Below, piece by piece: positions 44,724 to 56,893 of a DNA stretch of 64,000 bases (positions are counted from its first letter, which is position 1; the number at the start of each line of letters is the position of its first letter). The position numbers and the translations under genes are program-made. Location: contig CAJNDS010000413.1 of NCBI GenBank assembly GCA_905221605.1, positions 536,010 through 600,009 of the forward strand. The letters are read 5' to 3'. The notes beneath the pieces are model-generated. The model did not search any database, had not been told where the DNA came from, and saw only the letters and a list, made by a program, of their open reading frames with translations. The stretch is from Symbiodinium natans. Its lineage: Eukaryota; Sar; Dinophyceae; Suessiales; Symbiodiniaceae.

Positions 44724-46039
44724 TCTCTAGGGATTTAGCAGATTTGTATGGGGGTTTAGGGGCGTAGGGCCTCTAACTTTATGGGGATGAGGGGCTGAGG
44801 CTTGTGGCTTCCAGGAAGGACGCAGGTGTTTGGGGTCCAGGTTTAAGGCTATAGGGTCGTGTCTAGTGTTCAAAAGGTTCAGGTTTTTATGGTTCAGGGT
44901 CCAGGCCCCGGGGGGCCCCTAAGCAATCCATGGACCCTAAACCGCATCCCCGACCCAACCGAGGAGCTTCCTGAATTGGAACTGCCGCAGCCCCAGCCTC
45001 CCCTCTTACTTTTTGGTTTTCGGTTTAGGGCTTAGGGTTTAGGATTTAGGGTCAAGGGTTAAGGGTTAAGGGTTAAGGGTTAGGGTTTAGGGTTTAATTG
45101 GGGTTTAGGGTTTAGGGTGTAGGGTTTACCTGGAGGTTCATGGTACTTAAAACCCATGCAGTTAGAACTGTACTTATACCCCACATGTAAGCCCCTTAAG
45201 GGCCCTAGCATGGTTACAAATGGGGATATAGGTACAGTTGTAGTATGTACTTGGGTTAAATAAGTACCCTGAACCTCCAAGTACCTTCCGCTGCCCCGTC
45301 CCGCAAACTCGGAATCCTCTGAATCTCGGGGGTGAAGGTTTAGGGCTTTCAGCATGAACCCTTCTTCGGGGGGGGGCCTTTGGTTCCTCATAAAAAACCG
45401 CCGAATGCGGTTCGAAATTCGGAGCCTTGCTTTTTTTCCTAGGCAACTGGGGACCTCTCTGAATCCTATGTGGAGAAGCCGCTGTCCTGCTCTGGCAGAA
45501 GCGCTTGACATCTTTCAACATTGGCCCCGCCCCTTCACTGCCCCCTCCAGCCAATCAGCAGGGCACAGAATGTGTAAGGAGCTTGGGAAGACTCCAATGT
45601 AGGTCCTTTTTGGGGTTAGTTATAGGGGATCCTAGTATACTACCCCCAAAAAAGGTACTACATATGAGCCTTGGGGTAGAAAGTGACATCGCTCACCCAA
45701 GTCAGAAATCTGGTGCTCTAGCATGCCTTTCGGGGCTGGTGGTTCTGCAATATCGGAACGCTACGGGAAGCCGGTCTCATGTAGGGTTTGGCTTTAGGGT
45801 TTAGGATTTATGGTTTAGGGTTTAGGGACCCCACCACTTTTGTTGCCTTCTCGAAAAAGGCTTTCAAGAACCCACTAAATACTCATACCTGGATACCCTC
45901 ATGCCCTAATGCCCTCATTTCCGAATACATCAGGCCTAAACCCTCAACCCAAAACTCCCCAAAGCCCCCAAGCAACCCTCAACCCCCCTGAACCCCTAGA
46001 CGCACCCCCCACATCACGCGAACAACTCCAGACTTCCCA
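44724..46039. other. ITS, A and F elements, unassigned DNA
   Basis: ITS with GGGTTAA variants at 45030-45125; diverged A element at 45130-45286; F element at 45583-45677. Overlapping open frames at 45300-45560 on both strands have no recognisable motif. Confidence 0.7.
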
Positions 46040-46226
46040 GCTCATCCCTACCCTCCCCTCCCCCCTCCCCCCTCCCCCCCTCCCCTCCCCCCTCCCCTCC
46101 CCCCTCCCCTCCCCCCCCCTCCCCCCTCCCCCCTCCCCCTCTCCCCCTCCCCCCTTCCCCCCCCCCTCCCCCCTCCTCCCCCCCCCTCCCCTCCCCCCTC
46201 CCCTCCCCCTCCCCTCTCCCCCCCCG
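46040..46226 (+). repeat. C/T-only low-complexity tract
   Basis: About 185 bp almost entirely of C with single or double T (CCCCTCCCC type). Directly followed by a long CCCTAAA tract. Could form triplex or i-motif/G-quadruplex structures. The Pro-rich frame across it is an artefact. Confidence 0.95.
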
Positions 46227-46231
46227 GAAGC

Positions 46232-46396
46232 CCTAAACCCTAAACCCTAAACCCTAAACCCTAAACCCTAAACCCTAAACCCTAAACCCTAAACCCTAAA
46301 CCCTAAACCCTAAACCCTAAACCCTAAACCCTAAACCCTAAACCCTAAACCCTAATCCCTAAACCCTAAACCCTAACCCTAAACCCTAAACCCTAT
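46232..46396 (-). repeat. Long interstitial telomeric tract
   Basis: More than 20 C-strand heptamers with two hexamer slips near 46370-46380. Confidence 0.97.
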
Positions 46397-47117
46397 GTCC
46401 TAAACGGGTTCCGAAACGTCCGCAAGCCCCCCAGGCGAGAACTTGGAGTTGCTTTTGAAGGGAGCCCGTCGATCCAGGGATCAGGCGTGGTGGCAGTGCC
46501 TGGGACTCTTTCGGGGTTTAGGGTTTAGGGTTTAGGGTTCAGGGTTCAGGGTTCAGGGTTTGGCTCACTTAGAGCAGAGATCCTGGTCACGTGAACGAAT
46601 GTTTGTTGCATCATTGTCATTGACTTTCGCGCGCAGGGCGCAAGTCTTTGAGAGGCAAAGGCGTAGCTTGAGTTTCACTTTGTTCTCACTACGGTTGTTT
46701 AGATCGTGTATCTATGTGTCGAACTCCGCCCTACATACTAAGCCTCATTAGTTTTAGGGTTCGGGGTTGTAAAGGTTTATAGGTTTAACGTTTGAGGACC
46801 CGAAGACCCACACCCAAGCCTGCGCGGCCTGAACTGGGGTGGCGCCAAGGAACAACATGAGTGCCGGCCATTTGAAGACGGCCACTTTGCATGCAAGCAA
46901 GGGTTTAGGGTTTCTAGGGTTCCTGTGCACGCAAGCAAATGAAGGGCAGAAGATGGTCTCTTCCATATCCCCTTGGGGATTTTTTTATTTAGTTCATATA
47001 CACACAAGATGATATTCAAACGCTTATTTTTTTAAGATTCTAAGGGGAGTATAGACTTTGAGATCTGAGACCGAGCGCTGGCCTGAAGACGGCCCACTGC
47101 GCCTAGAGTCAGGCTTG
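46397..47117. other. Unique DNA
   Basis: Short ITS at 46514-46560. Open frames at 46560-46751 (plus) and 46754-47019 (minus) show nothing recognisable. Confidence 0.55.
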
Positions 47118-47418
47118 CCCAAAGGGGCCCAATAATACACCAGAATCTATATTTGGGTCCTGAATATGATTTGTGGTATAATCTAAAGTCTACAACAGTA
47201 GATAGATATACCGTGCCACAATTTATATGGGGGTCCTGAATATGAGTTGTGGTATAACTTAGTCTATATACAATACAATCCCTCTATTAAGGGGTCTTGG
47301 GCTCTTTCCTAAAGGATCCATGTACCTGTATGGTATATATGCTTGGGCCCTAAAGCTACTATATAGGAACCCCTTTAAGGGCCAAGTATATACTATATAG
47401 GTACATGGATCCTTTGGG
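47118..47418. repeat. Composite of a family C and an intact family H element
   Basis: C: CCCAAAGGGGCCCAATA ... TCTTGGGCTCTTTCC, enlarged by a tandem duplication of GGTCCTGAATATGA.TTGTGG. H follows without a gap (CCTAAAGGATCCATGTACCT ... GGTACATGGATCCTTTGGG, 47308-47418). Confidence 0.85.
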
Positions 47419-49416
47419 TTTGGGCTTGCCTCCATCCAGCATACATGGCATACATCGTCCTTCAACACCCCACAGTGGGGATCCAGTTATCGTCAAAGAT
47501 ACGAATCGGTCAGTTGACACAGTTAGGGTTTAGGGTTTAGGGCTTCGGGTTTGGGGTTTCACTCGTGAATCTGGCGCTCAATCGTTTTGTGCGAGGTAAG
47601 GCAAGTTTTCTGAACATGCTGTTTAACGGAGTCGGGCGGCTCTTCCGGCTTACACGCACTTGCAAGTTGCTTGTCAGCACAAGGGCCTCACAAACTCTTT
47701 TGCGCATTCTGGACCCTAAACCCTAACCCTAAACCCTAAACCCTGAACCCTGAACCCTAAACCCCAAGCCCCAAACCCCAAACCCCAAACCCTCAACCCC
47801 AAACCCCGAACCCGAACCTGAGGTTCTGGAAGACATCCGGCGGGTGGCTGCAAGCTGGGTTCTGAGCGAACCTGGGGCAGAGTTGGGGTTGACTTCTAGT
47901 TGCTTAAGGACCCCCCAAAAACAATTTGTTAAGGTATTTAGGAAAATATATATCTATCTATATATATATATATATATATTTATTTATTATATGTATGTAC
48001 ATTTATTTGTTTTTCCTTTTTGGGAGGGGGTTCTTAAGCACATGTAGTCTAGGGTTTGGGTTGGGTTACGGTTGTCAGGTGCGAAGTTAAAATATTGGTT
48101 TTTCTCATGGCTTCTAATTATACAAGCCTGTTTAAAGCCTGGTTTCGCATATACAGAAGATGGTTGAAGACATAGCTCAGATAACAGTTGTTTTTTTTGC
48201 TCCTTTCTTTTGCTATCCCAAACCCTACCTGCCCTCCCTTGAACCCCCGAAATACCCAAAACCAATTGTCTTTACACCCTCCCAAGTCAACGCAAAGCAC
48301 ATATTGAAAGTCAGGTAACGGCAAAGGGGTGTGCAGGCCAGTACCTTGAGGTCCCTCAGTTGCAATCTTGCAATCCTCCTGCCTTGCGGCTGAGATGAGC
48401 GCACCCGCAGCGTGGAGACAGAAGCATTCTGGCAAGCGCTGTGCGCCAGGCAGAGGGTTCTGCTGTGTTTCGGGTGCAGGATTTCAGTCATAGGGCTTCG
48501 GCGTTTTGGTTAGGCTTTGAAAAGTGTGTGTGTGTGTGTGTGCGCGCGCCCTAAACCCTAAACCCTATACCCTAAACCCTAAACCCTAGCTGCAGACGTA
48601 CCCTAACTAGCTTCAAGTTGTCTCCTCTACGGTCTAGGGCTTTGGGATGTGTGCAAGGGCCAAGCAGTTTGGCAACCCCAACCGATGCCGAGTGTCGACC
48701 CTAAGCCCTAAACTTTTAAACCCTTGACCCTTTAAGTCGGTGAAGAAGCACAAAGGTGCCAAGTCCGCAGAGCAAGTGTCTCCGGAAGTCAGCACCAGGA
48801 GCCCACGACGAAAACTTCATGCTGCTGCTGGCTCACCAGACTCTGTGACAGAGACCTCGCCACAGCAGGCTTACAGGACCTGTACCGGATGCCGACACAT
48901 AAGAGAGAAGGACTCAAGCCGGATCCAGAAGAAGGAGCAGAACAAGCACAGTAGCAGAGGAGCTGCCAATAGAGAGTCACAAGTTGCTGGCGCATTTCAA
49001 GCCCTAACCCTAAACCCTAAACCCCAGACCCTAAATCCTAAACCCTAAACCCCGAACCCGAACCCTGTTGCTCCTTCGCGAAGGCAGCCAGATGCCGTGG
49101 CAGCGCCCGACCCAGATGCAGGCCGTCGGGCAAGGGGCGGCTTGCTGGAGATTGCGCACAATTTCGGCAGGAAGTCCCTGCAAGTCGTGGGTTCAGGATG
49201 TAAGGGCCCTTTTTGTTGTTTTTGTTCTCTCTCTCTCTATATATATATATAATATACACATATAGATGTATGTTTTTACAGACAAGACCTGCAGACCATC
49301 AGCGTCGATGTGAGGGTGCAATGCACAGGCAATGAGGAGGTGGGAGACTTCGAGACACCAGAACAAAACGGCAGTGCTCACAGTTCCCATCTCACACAAG
49401 CCCGAAGCCTTCAAGC
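47419..49416. other. Region left of the LINE fragment
   Basis: ITS at 47525-47550, 47712-47815 (variants), 48549-48592 and 49003-49065; K copy 2 at 47899-48040; TG/CG microsatellite at 48525-48548; TA microsatellite at 49221-49262. 48060-48500 is unique with minus-strand open frames lacking motifs. Confidence 0.65.
48740..49000 (+). other. Polar open frame, unknown
   Basis: Plus frame KKHKGAKSAEQVSPEVSTRS... with a CTGCRHIREKD segment, about 85 codons before it runs into an ITS tract that adds meaningless LNPKP residues. Lys/Ser/Arg-rich, perhaps a disordered nuclear protein exon. Unrecognised. Confidence 0.28.
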
Positions 49417-50211
49417 CTAAGCGCCAGCCACATGTTGGACCACATGATCCCACAACTGTGACAATGATGTAAAAGCAACTGAGCAGTATGGGCAAACAAT
49501 GTCGCTGGGAATGTCTGGCTCAAACACCACAGCGCTACCATTTCCAGTGCATATCTGATTGCACAAGGCTCGCCTGATGTGTTGTTGCGCAGTGCGCTTG
49601 CTGCTGAACACATGCCGGCAAAATGGGCATTGATTCGTGATTGCCAGCTTTCTGTAATCTGGAATGACTGCGTGCGTACCCCTTTGTGTAGAGCGAACGT
49701 GAACCGAAAGTTGCTGTTTGCTCTTGAAAGTGGACGTGCACGGTGTGCCATCTTCACATAAGCATGTGCATCGGAAAGAAGGCTCATCCAGCTCTGCCAC
49801 CCCACCGTCTTCGGCTGCTGAAACCTCTGGGCTAGCAACATATTCAGGTGGAGGGATGCAAACTGCAAAATGCTTGAGACGAATTGGGGACACATCAAGC
49901 TTGATGAACGGCTCTTGAAGGTCTGTAAAAATCCGCAGAGGTCGATTTTCGAGAAGGGAAACCAGGACTGCTCCATCTTCGAAACGCAGCAGGTGCTCCA
50001 AAATGTCATTTTGAAACTGCTGTGCCCATGGGTTGGCATCTCTGTGGAAGTTGCCGTCATGTTCAATGGTGGTATAGCGTTCGAAACCAAACATCCCAAA
50101 CATGCATGCAAACCAAATACTGTGCAACTCGGAGCTCCGAGCAATCTGCTGATACCACTGCAATCTTTTGACCAACAATTCATCCCTGTCTGAGTAGCAG
50201 AAAACATTGCC
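49417..50211 (-). mobile_element. C-terminal fragment of a LINE-like retrotransposon with three zinc fingers
   Basis: On the minus strand a frame is open from 50211 (just after a TAG at 50212-50214) to the stop at 49417. It begins ...YSDRDELLVKRLQWYQQ and carries three zinc-finger-like motifs near residues 137-169, 184-206 and 229-249, counting from the Leu codon at 50178 (CPFC...H...C and CPYC...H...H are the clearest). A basic RLQWYQ stretch followed by C-terminal CCHH/CCHC fingers is what I recall from the 3' part of dinoflagellate LINE ORF2-type proteins; this is family recollection, not a search result. No reverse transcriptase or endonuclease domain is present, so it would be a 5'-truncated, dead copy. 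A second minus-strand frame over the same bases (49392-50231) is also open but lacks motifs. The alternative is an ordinary zinc-finger gene fragment. Confidence 0.55.
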
Positions 50212-50339
50212 CTACCCTGCCCATCGATCACTTATCGATCTTTTTAGGTCTGAGTAGTGTCCGGTTGCATGGACGCGATGGTTCTCATCGTGCGACGGCT
50301 GGAAGAGGCGGCGCGAGCCCGAGTCATCGCGCCCAATAT

Positions 50340-50750
50340 CTTGAAGTGTTCACTACGGTTGCTTGTTTGATCGACAAGGAACGGGATCTTCCGGAGTACC
50401 GCGCCGAGGCACGGAATCCGACTGTATATTTGGAATGAGCATCTTTTTTGGTGGATTCGCAGATTGAAGAGCACCGACGGCGACAAGCTCGTCGGGTGAC
50501 TTTTCGTGAGGCCGTGGATCATGCACCTCGAAAACGATTTTACATTGCAGCCCTGCCAGAAGGTTCGGGTCGTCCTGGTGACACCGGTGTTGAAGGATTC
50601 CGGCTTGTGGTGGACGAGGAGCCAGCTGAAGGAGAACAAGACGGCAACCAGAACGTCCAGCTTTTCAAGCCTGGGCCACCTCCTTGTCGGTCGCACGTCA
50701 GGGGAAGATCCGCAAGACGCACCGCCAGGCTCGTTGTGTTCCCGCGTCCG
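50340..50750 (+). pseudogene. Coding-like region of unknown family, interrupted by one in-frame TGA
   Basis: A plus-strand frame reads LEVFTTVACLIDKERDLPEY from 50340, meets TGA at 50436-50438, then resumes in the same frame (IEEHRRRQARRVTFREAVDH) to a GTAAGG donor-like site at 50751. A 39-nt GT...AG segment (50424-50462) contains the stop and is a multiple of three, so either a very short intron is removed or the TGA is a nonsense mutation. A different frame upstream (VRRLEEAARARVIA, about 50288-50330) is also coding-like, which suggests a frameshift. I recognise no domain; the protein is Arg/Glu-rich. It stands next to, and opposite to, the LINE fragment, so it could be part of another mobile element. 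Confidence 0.35.
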
Positions 50751-51061
50751 GTAAGGTGCCACTGTTTAGCGTGTGTTTCGTGGTCTCCTGGGGGGGGGGG
50801 GGTTTCCTCTGTGTCACCATTTGTGCTTGTGATGTTGTGCTTGCTGTTCCATGTCTCTGTCTGTGCGTGTATGTGGTGGTTTGGTGTTTGCTTTTTTTTT
50901 GGCTCGTGGTGCTGCTGAGGATGACGTGCGCCCACGGAAGGCCGGGTTCTTGACGAGTCGCTTCGGTCTCCCTTGTTTTTCTTGCGGGGGAAGCTTGTGG
51001 GCCGAGGCTTCTACTTCGGCCTCTGCCAAAGGTAAGCCGGCTGCGCTGGCTTCTGCCTCGG

Positions 51062-52230
<1,169 letters not shown>

Positions 52231-52239
52231 CAAAGCCCC

Positions 52240-52413
52240 AAAACCCTGAACCCTAATCCCTAAGCCTTCAATCCTTAGAGCCCCAAACCCAAAGCCCCGA
52301 AACCGTAAACCCTAAACCCTAAACCCTCAACCCTCAACCCCAAACCCTAAGCCGTAAGCCCGAAGCCCTAAGCCCTAAACCCTAAGCCCTAAACCCTAAA
52401 CCCTAAACCCTAG
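52240..52413 (-). repeat. Degenerate interstitial telomeric tract
   Basis: CCCTAAA with CCCGAAA, CCCTCAA and CCGTAAG variants, cleaner at the 3' end. Confidence 0.9.
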
Positions 52414-52439
52414 CTCTGTTCACCCACAGGCCCGACGCG

Positions 52440-52509
52440 CCCGAAGCGCGCGTCCGACGCCGACGGTGGTGCCGCTGCCGGCGCCGGGAAGAGGGTCAAG
52501 CAGGACAGG
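52440..52509 (+). other. Exon-like basic island
   Basis: After CACCCACAG the sequence is very GC-rich and one plus frame reads PTRPKRASDADGGAAAGAGK then RVKQDR before a telomere-like tract. Resembles a nuclear-localisation-type tail. Similar islands occur near 57808 (RRAESKLNGFSLLKLEGFKD), 58312 (PKPRRLRKETSSKVLSLMAA) and 60254 (APKAPKRAPSVLATMGLKRA). Confidence 0.25.
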
Positions 52510-52653
52510 GTTGGGGTTTAGGGCCAGTTTAGGGTTTAGGAATTAGGGTTTCGGGTGACATCCCTCTCCTTGGAAACCCAGTGGTACCCTTTGCCTTTTT
52601 TTGGTTCCAGGTTAAAGTCACCAACCCGAAAAAGGGTCCTGTTCATCGGGCTT

Positions 52654-52795
52654 CCCAAAGAGCCCTTTATACCCTTGAATGACGGAAATAGACCTTCAAT
52701 CCCGGGCTACTGATGCAAGGTATTCTCCCTCAACAAAGGAGGTATCCCTAAACCTCCTATTTTCCTGAATCAAGGGGTATACAGGGCTCTTTGGG
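52654..52795. repeat. Family C element, diverged
   Basis: CCCAAAGAGCCCTTTATACC and GGGTATACAGGGCTCTTTGGG pair. The interior differs from other C copies (CCTCAACAAAGGAGG). Confidence 0.85.
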
Positions 52796-52884
52796 TTATA
52801 GGGCTCCCGGACTCCCGCGGAAGCTCCCCTAAACCCTAAACCCTAAACCCTAAACCTCTCTATCATATGATAATTTAAACCCTA

Positions 52885-53556
52885 ATTCAAAAGTCGGCAA
52901 CGGTGAATTTCGCTTTCAAAAGTCTGCAATGGTGAATTTCGGGCACCTCAAAAGTCGGCAACGGTGAATTTCGGGCACCTCAAAAGTCGGCAACGGTGAA
53001 TTTCACTGTTGCCGACTTTTGAGGCTTCCCGAAATTCACCGTTGCCGAGTTTTGAGGCCCCCCGAAATTCATCGTTGCCGACTTTTGAGGTGCCCGAAAT
53101 TTCGGGGGGCCTCAAAAGTCGGCAACGGTGAATTTCGGGGGGCCTCAAAAGTCGGCGACGGTGAATTTACGGTGAATTTCGGGGGGCCTCAAAAGTCGGC
53201 AACGGTGAATTTCGGGGGGCCTCAAAAGTCGGCAACGGTGAATTTCGGGGGGCCTCAAAAGTCGGCAGCGGTGAATTTCGGGGGGCCTCAAAAGTCGGCA
53301 ACGGTGAATTTCGGGGGGCCTCAAAAGTCGGCAACGGTGAATTTCGGGGGGCCTCAAAAGTCGGCAACGGTGAATTTCGGGGGGCCTCAAAAGTCGGCAA
53401 CGGTGAATTTCGCGAGGCCTCAAAAGTCGGCAACGGTGAATTTCGGGGGGTCTCAAAAGTCGGCAACGGTGAATTTCACTGTTGCCGACTTTTGAGGTGC
53501 CCGAAATTCACCGTTGCCGACTTTTGAAGTGCCCGAAAATCACCATTGCAGACTCC
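52885..53556. repeat. 33-bp satellite with inverted ends
   Basis: Roughly 15 forward units (core AAAAGTCGGCAACGGTGAAT) and six inverted units. The regular core, 53111-53470, repeats every 33 bp, so a frame with an 11-residue period (VNFGGPQKSAT) stays open but is not a gene. Orientation switches at about 53005, 53090 and 53477. Outer units are more diverged than central ones (CTGCAATGG, ATTGCAGAC), the usual gradient of a satellite homogenised from the middle. Confidence 0.95.
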
Positions 53557-53639
53557 CCAGGACGCCCCAAGACAACCCGTCCCGGGGGGGGCCCCGGGAC
53601 AGCCCATATTGGATAAGGCACCAGGGAACAACCAAAGTA

Positions 53640-54537
53640 GACATAGGGTTTAGGGCTCTTAGGGTTTGGGGCATAGGAATTAGGGCTGTAGGACTTGGGA
53701 CATAGGGTTTAGGACTCTTGGGGTTTGGGGCATAGGGTTTAGGATTTGGGGCATACGGTCTGGGGTCTATTGTGGGTTTTGGACCAACTGGACTTTGAGC
53801 TTTAAGCCTACCGGGCAAGTATTGGTTGAACTTTATATTTTCTCAATGTTATGGGTTTCTTGGGTGGGTGGTTTTTTTTCCGACGCTTGACAAGCTGCTT
53901 GACTAGTGAATGCTTGGACTTGAGATGCTGAACCCTGGACCATCCTGCACAAGCCATGCCAAAAGCTGCCTTGTTGCTTTGCTGAAGCATCCAATTGTGC
54001 ATTTCGCGAAAATGAGGGTCCCTTGTTTTGGGTACCCACCCTTAACCCTAAACCCTAAACACCCTAGACACCCTAACACCCTAAAACCCTAAAACCCTAA
54101 ACCCTAAAAGGGCCCGCCTTGCAATAAGGACCCCAAAAGGAACGATGTCTTAGAGATTCTTAGAGAAGTCATATTTCAGAGAAGTGACTGTTTGAACTAC
54201 GCTCAAAAGCAGACTCCAGTCCGGTACCCCTAGAAAAGGAACCGGTTTAGGCGGAGGAGTTCCCATCAAAATCCAAAAACAATCTTGTACGCCGCTGAAA
54301 TGGACCCCGAAAGTGTTTGTAGCAACAGCAAGTAATCATGTTGCATGAAAAAACTGAGGTCCATAAGAAAGGACCTAGTAATCGCAACAAACTCACGACA
54401 CCATGAAGATAGTCATTAGCAGTAAACCAGCAATGATCACAACATCCCTAGCTTGGACTATGGTAGCAAGAACGGTCTACAGTTCAGCTCGACGAGGGGA
54501 TTCTTATCCTTTTTTGCTCGGAATTCTTGCACATCTA
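53640..54537. other. ITS variants and unique DNA
   Basis: 53640-53765 is a loose tandem of GGGGCATAGGGTTTAGGA-type units; ITS at 54035-54110; 54110-54537 is unique and ITS-free, without a recognisable gene. Confidence 0.65.
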
Positions 54538-54662
54538 TACAAGGAGGTGCCCCCAGAGCTATAGGTAGAGCTATAAGGACCCAAAATTAAGTTATAAGGA
54601 TCCTAAATTAGGTTATAAGTGTCTTGACTACAGTTAGTATAGTAAGGGGGCCCCTCCTTGTA
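54538..54662. repeat. Foldback element, family D
   Basis: TACAAGGAGGTGCCCCCAGA and GGGGGCCCCTCCTTGTA pair; internal TTAAGTTATAAGGATCC units. TA at both outer edges. Confidence 0.9.
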
Positions 54663-54815
54663 GGGTTAGGGGTCTAGGGTTCAGGCTTGGGGGGTTGCAG
54701 AGAGCCCTCAAGCGCTTAGTAAACGATGGGAGAATCAATCATGTCAAGATATCAGCCGTCACAAGCCCTTTGTACTTCTAGTGGAAAAGCCGGCCAAGTT
54801 ACGTTTTCTACTTAA

Positions 54816-54935
54816 ATGGGCCGCGAGCAGACGCTGCACTCAAATTCACCGAAGTGCTTCGTGCAGGCCACCGAGATGGATGAGGAAGCTTCAGCACGCT
54901 TGGCGAAACAAAGCGCCAACACCTGTGCGATGCTT
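54816..54935 (+). other. Open frame cut by a B element
   Basis: Plus frame MGREQTLHSNSPKCFVQATE then MDEEASARLAKQSANTCAML, interrupted by the B-family foldback element at 54936. Unrecognised; either an exon relic with an insertion or chance. Confidence 0.25.
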
Positions 54936-55031
54936 GGGAGGTTCCCTCTTATACGAACAGTCCTTAGTAGGGATGACCACGGGGGTACTATAATCCCTAT
55001 TGAGGACTGTTCGTATAAGGGTGAGCATCCC
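54936..55031. repeat. Foldback element, family B
   Basis: GGGAGGTTCCCTCTTATACG and CGTATAAGGGTGAGCATCCC pair over most of their length. Confidence 0.88.
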
Positions 55032-56775
55032 AAGTTTTAGCCGTAGTTTGCAGAACCCAGGGCCCCGCAACTCGTAAACCCCAAGCCTCAAATAAAGTCC
55101 ACAGCCCAAGCCCATTAAAGACCTCAATGGCCCTACACCGTCTTTTTCCCTTTTCAGGCCCGCCGCTCAAGTCCAAAACGCCCGAGCTCCTAAATCCTAA
55201 GCCTCAACGCCTTGAGGAAGCATAAGCCCCCCCCCCCCCCACCCCAAGCAACCCTAAAAACTAAACCCACTTTTTCCCGAAACTCCAACGCCAAATTTCC
55301 CTCAACACAAAACCCCTTTTGCACCTGTCCATTTACTCGACATGGGGTTCAGGGTTCCATTCAATCTCAGGTTTATGGGCCCTGCCTACAGCAAGTTCCT
55401 GAACTCTAAATACACAATGAAGAAGCCCTCCCCCCGAAACCCTATACCTTAAACCCGAAAGCTTACACCCTTAACCCTAAACCCTCAATAAACCCCGACC
55501 CCCGAAACCCTACACCCTAAACGCAAAACCATCTGAGCCCACACCCGAAACCCCAGGAATTCCACTCTGAATTCTAAGCTGACACCCCCAACCCTAGAGA
55601 ATCTACATCCTAAATCCTACACCCCACACCCTAAGCCCTTTCCTTCAACAAGTCGTAGCCCTGAACCCTAAACCCTACACCCCTTAAACCCTAAACCCCT
55701 AAACCCTAAACCCTAAACCCTAAACCCTAAACCCTAAACCCTAAACCCCACCACCAGCCCCGTTCCGAGGCATCGCCGCCGCAGCGGCCTCGGGCCACCG
55801 CCGTGCGCCGCTGGCAAGCCTCGAGGTGCCAGGGAGTGTTTAGGGTTTAGGGTTTAGGGTTTAGGAATTAGGGTACTAGGGTGTTTAGGGGCAGGTAAAG
55901 CTGGAACGGCTGTGCTGAAGTAGCTGGTCTTGGTGTGGGCTCTATTTTCTGGGGTTTGTGATTGCCCAAGAGCCTTAATGGCCCAGGTAGGCCCTTATTC
56001 CCTTTTTTCATTGTTTGGGTTCTCTTAACTTAAAAGCATCTTTCAACCAAGAAGGGCACCTTTTTTGCTCCTAGGTTACTTGCGGGTCTAGGAATATAAT
56101 ATCATACCCCCAAGTCCTATATGTTGGTAGGCCAGAACTTTCTGGTTCTGAGCAGGGAATGTCCTAAACCCTAAACCCTAATGTGATTTGTCCCGGGTTT
56201 AGGCTTTAGGTCTTAGAGTTCCCCCCCCCCCCCCCCCCCATCCCCCCTGTGTTTGATGGTCTGCAAGTCATGATGGGTTTAGGGTTTAGGGGTTCAAGGT
56301 TCCGGGCCTATGGTTTAGGTTCAGGGTTTAGGGTACCCCTCTTCGCTCTTGCTGTGCCTGCTGGGTTTTAGCGTGAAGGGTCAGGGTTAGAGGGAGAGGG
56401 GTTGGGGGTTGGGGGGGTACCATAGAGCAGGAACCCTACGAGAAAAAAAGAGAAAAATGCCCTCTTGGCGCCAAGGCAGTTGACCAGCAGCAAGCAGCTC
56501 ACGCGGAGCGCGTGACGGTCCGCCCGGAGCTCAAGACTTTGCGGTTTAGAGTTCGGGGTTTGCGGTTCACAGGCCCGAAGTTCTTGAAAGCCCTGGGTAG
56601 AAGCCCTCACACAAAGCCCGAAACCTGGGGTGCGTGGTCTCGGGCTCTTCTACCCTAAGGCTTTTTGGGCCCTCAAAGCCCCCCCGAAAGAACTGAAACT
56701 CCTTGAGGAGGCCTCTGGTTGAGCAGGCCCTTGTCATAATGCAGTTGTTTTAGGTTTAGGGCTTCTAGGGTTTAC
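55032..56775. other. ITS variants, poly-C runs, E element
   Basis: C runs at 55227-55240 and 56221-56239 (19 C); decayed CCC/AAA-rich DNA at 55430-55660; ITS at 55670-55750; E copy at 55979-56092; half M at 56143-56165. No gene. Confidence 0.7.
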
Positions 56776-56893
56776 AGGGTGGGGCCCCCTTACTATACTA
56801 ACTGTAGTTAAGGGACTTATAACCTAACTTAGGGTCCTTATAATCCAATTTAGGGCCCTTATAACTCTACTTATAACTAGGGGGCCCCACCCT
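56776..56893. repeat. Foldback element, family D, variant ends
   Basis: AGGGTGGGGCCCCCTTACTA and AGGGGGCCCCACCCT pair; the interior matches other D copies (GTAGTTAAGGGACTTATAAC). Confidence 0.88.

Noticed and set aside
45909-46250. Proline-rich protein
   Set aside because: It is a translation of the C/T-only tract followed by telomere-like repeats.
49392-50231. 279-residue minus-strand gene in the second frame over the LINE fragment
   Set aside because: The zinc-finger cysteines and histidines are in the other frame; this one shows no motifs.
53019-53495. Protein with 11-residue repeats
   Set aside because: A by-product of the 33-bp satellite; no start context, no composition typical of a gene, and all frames are similarly periodic.
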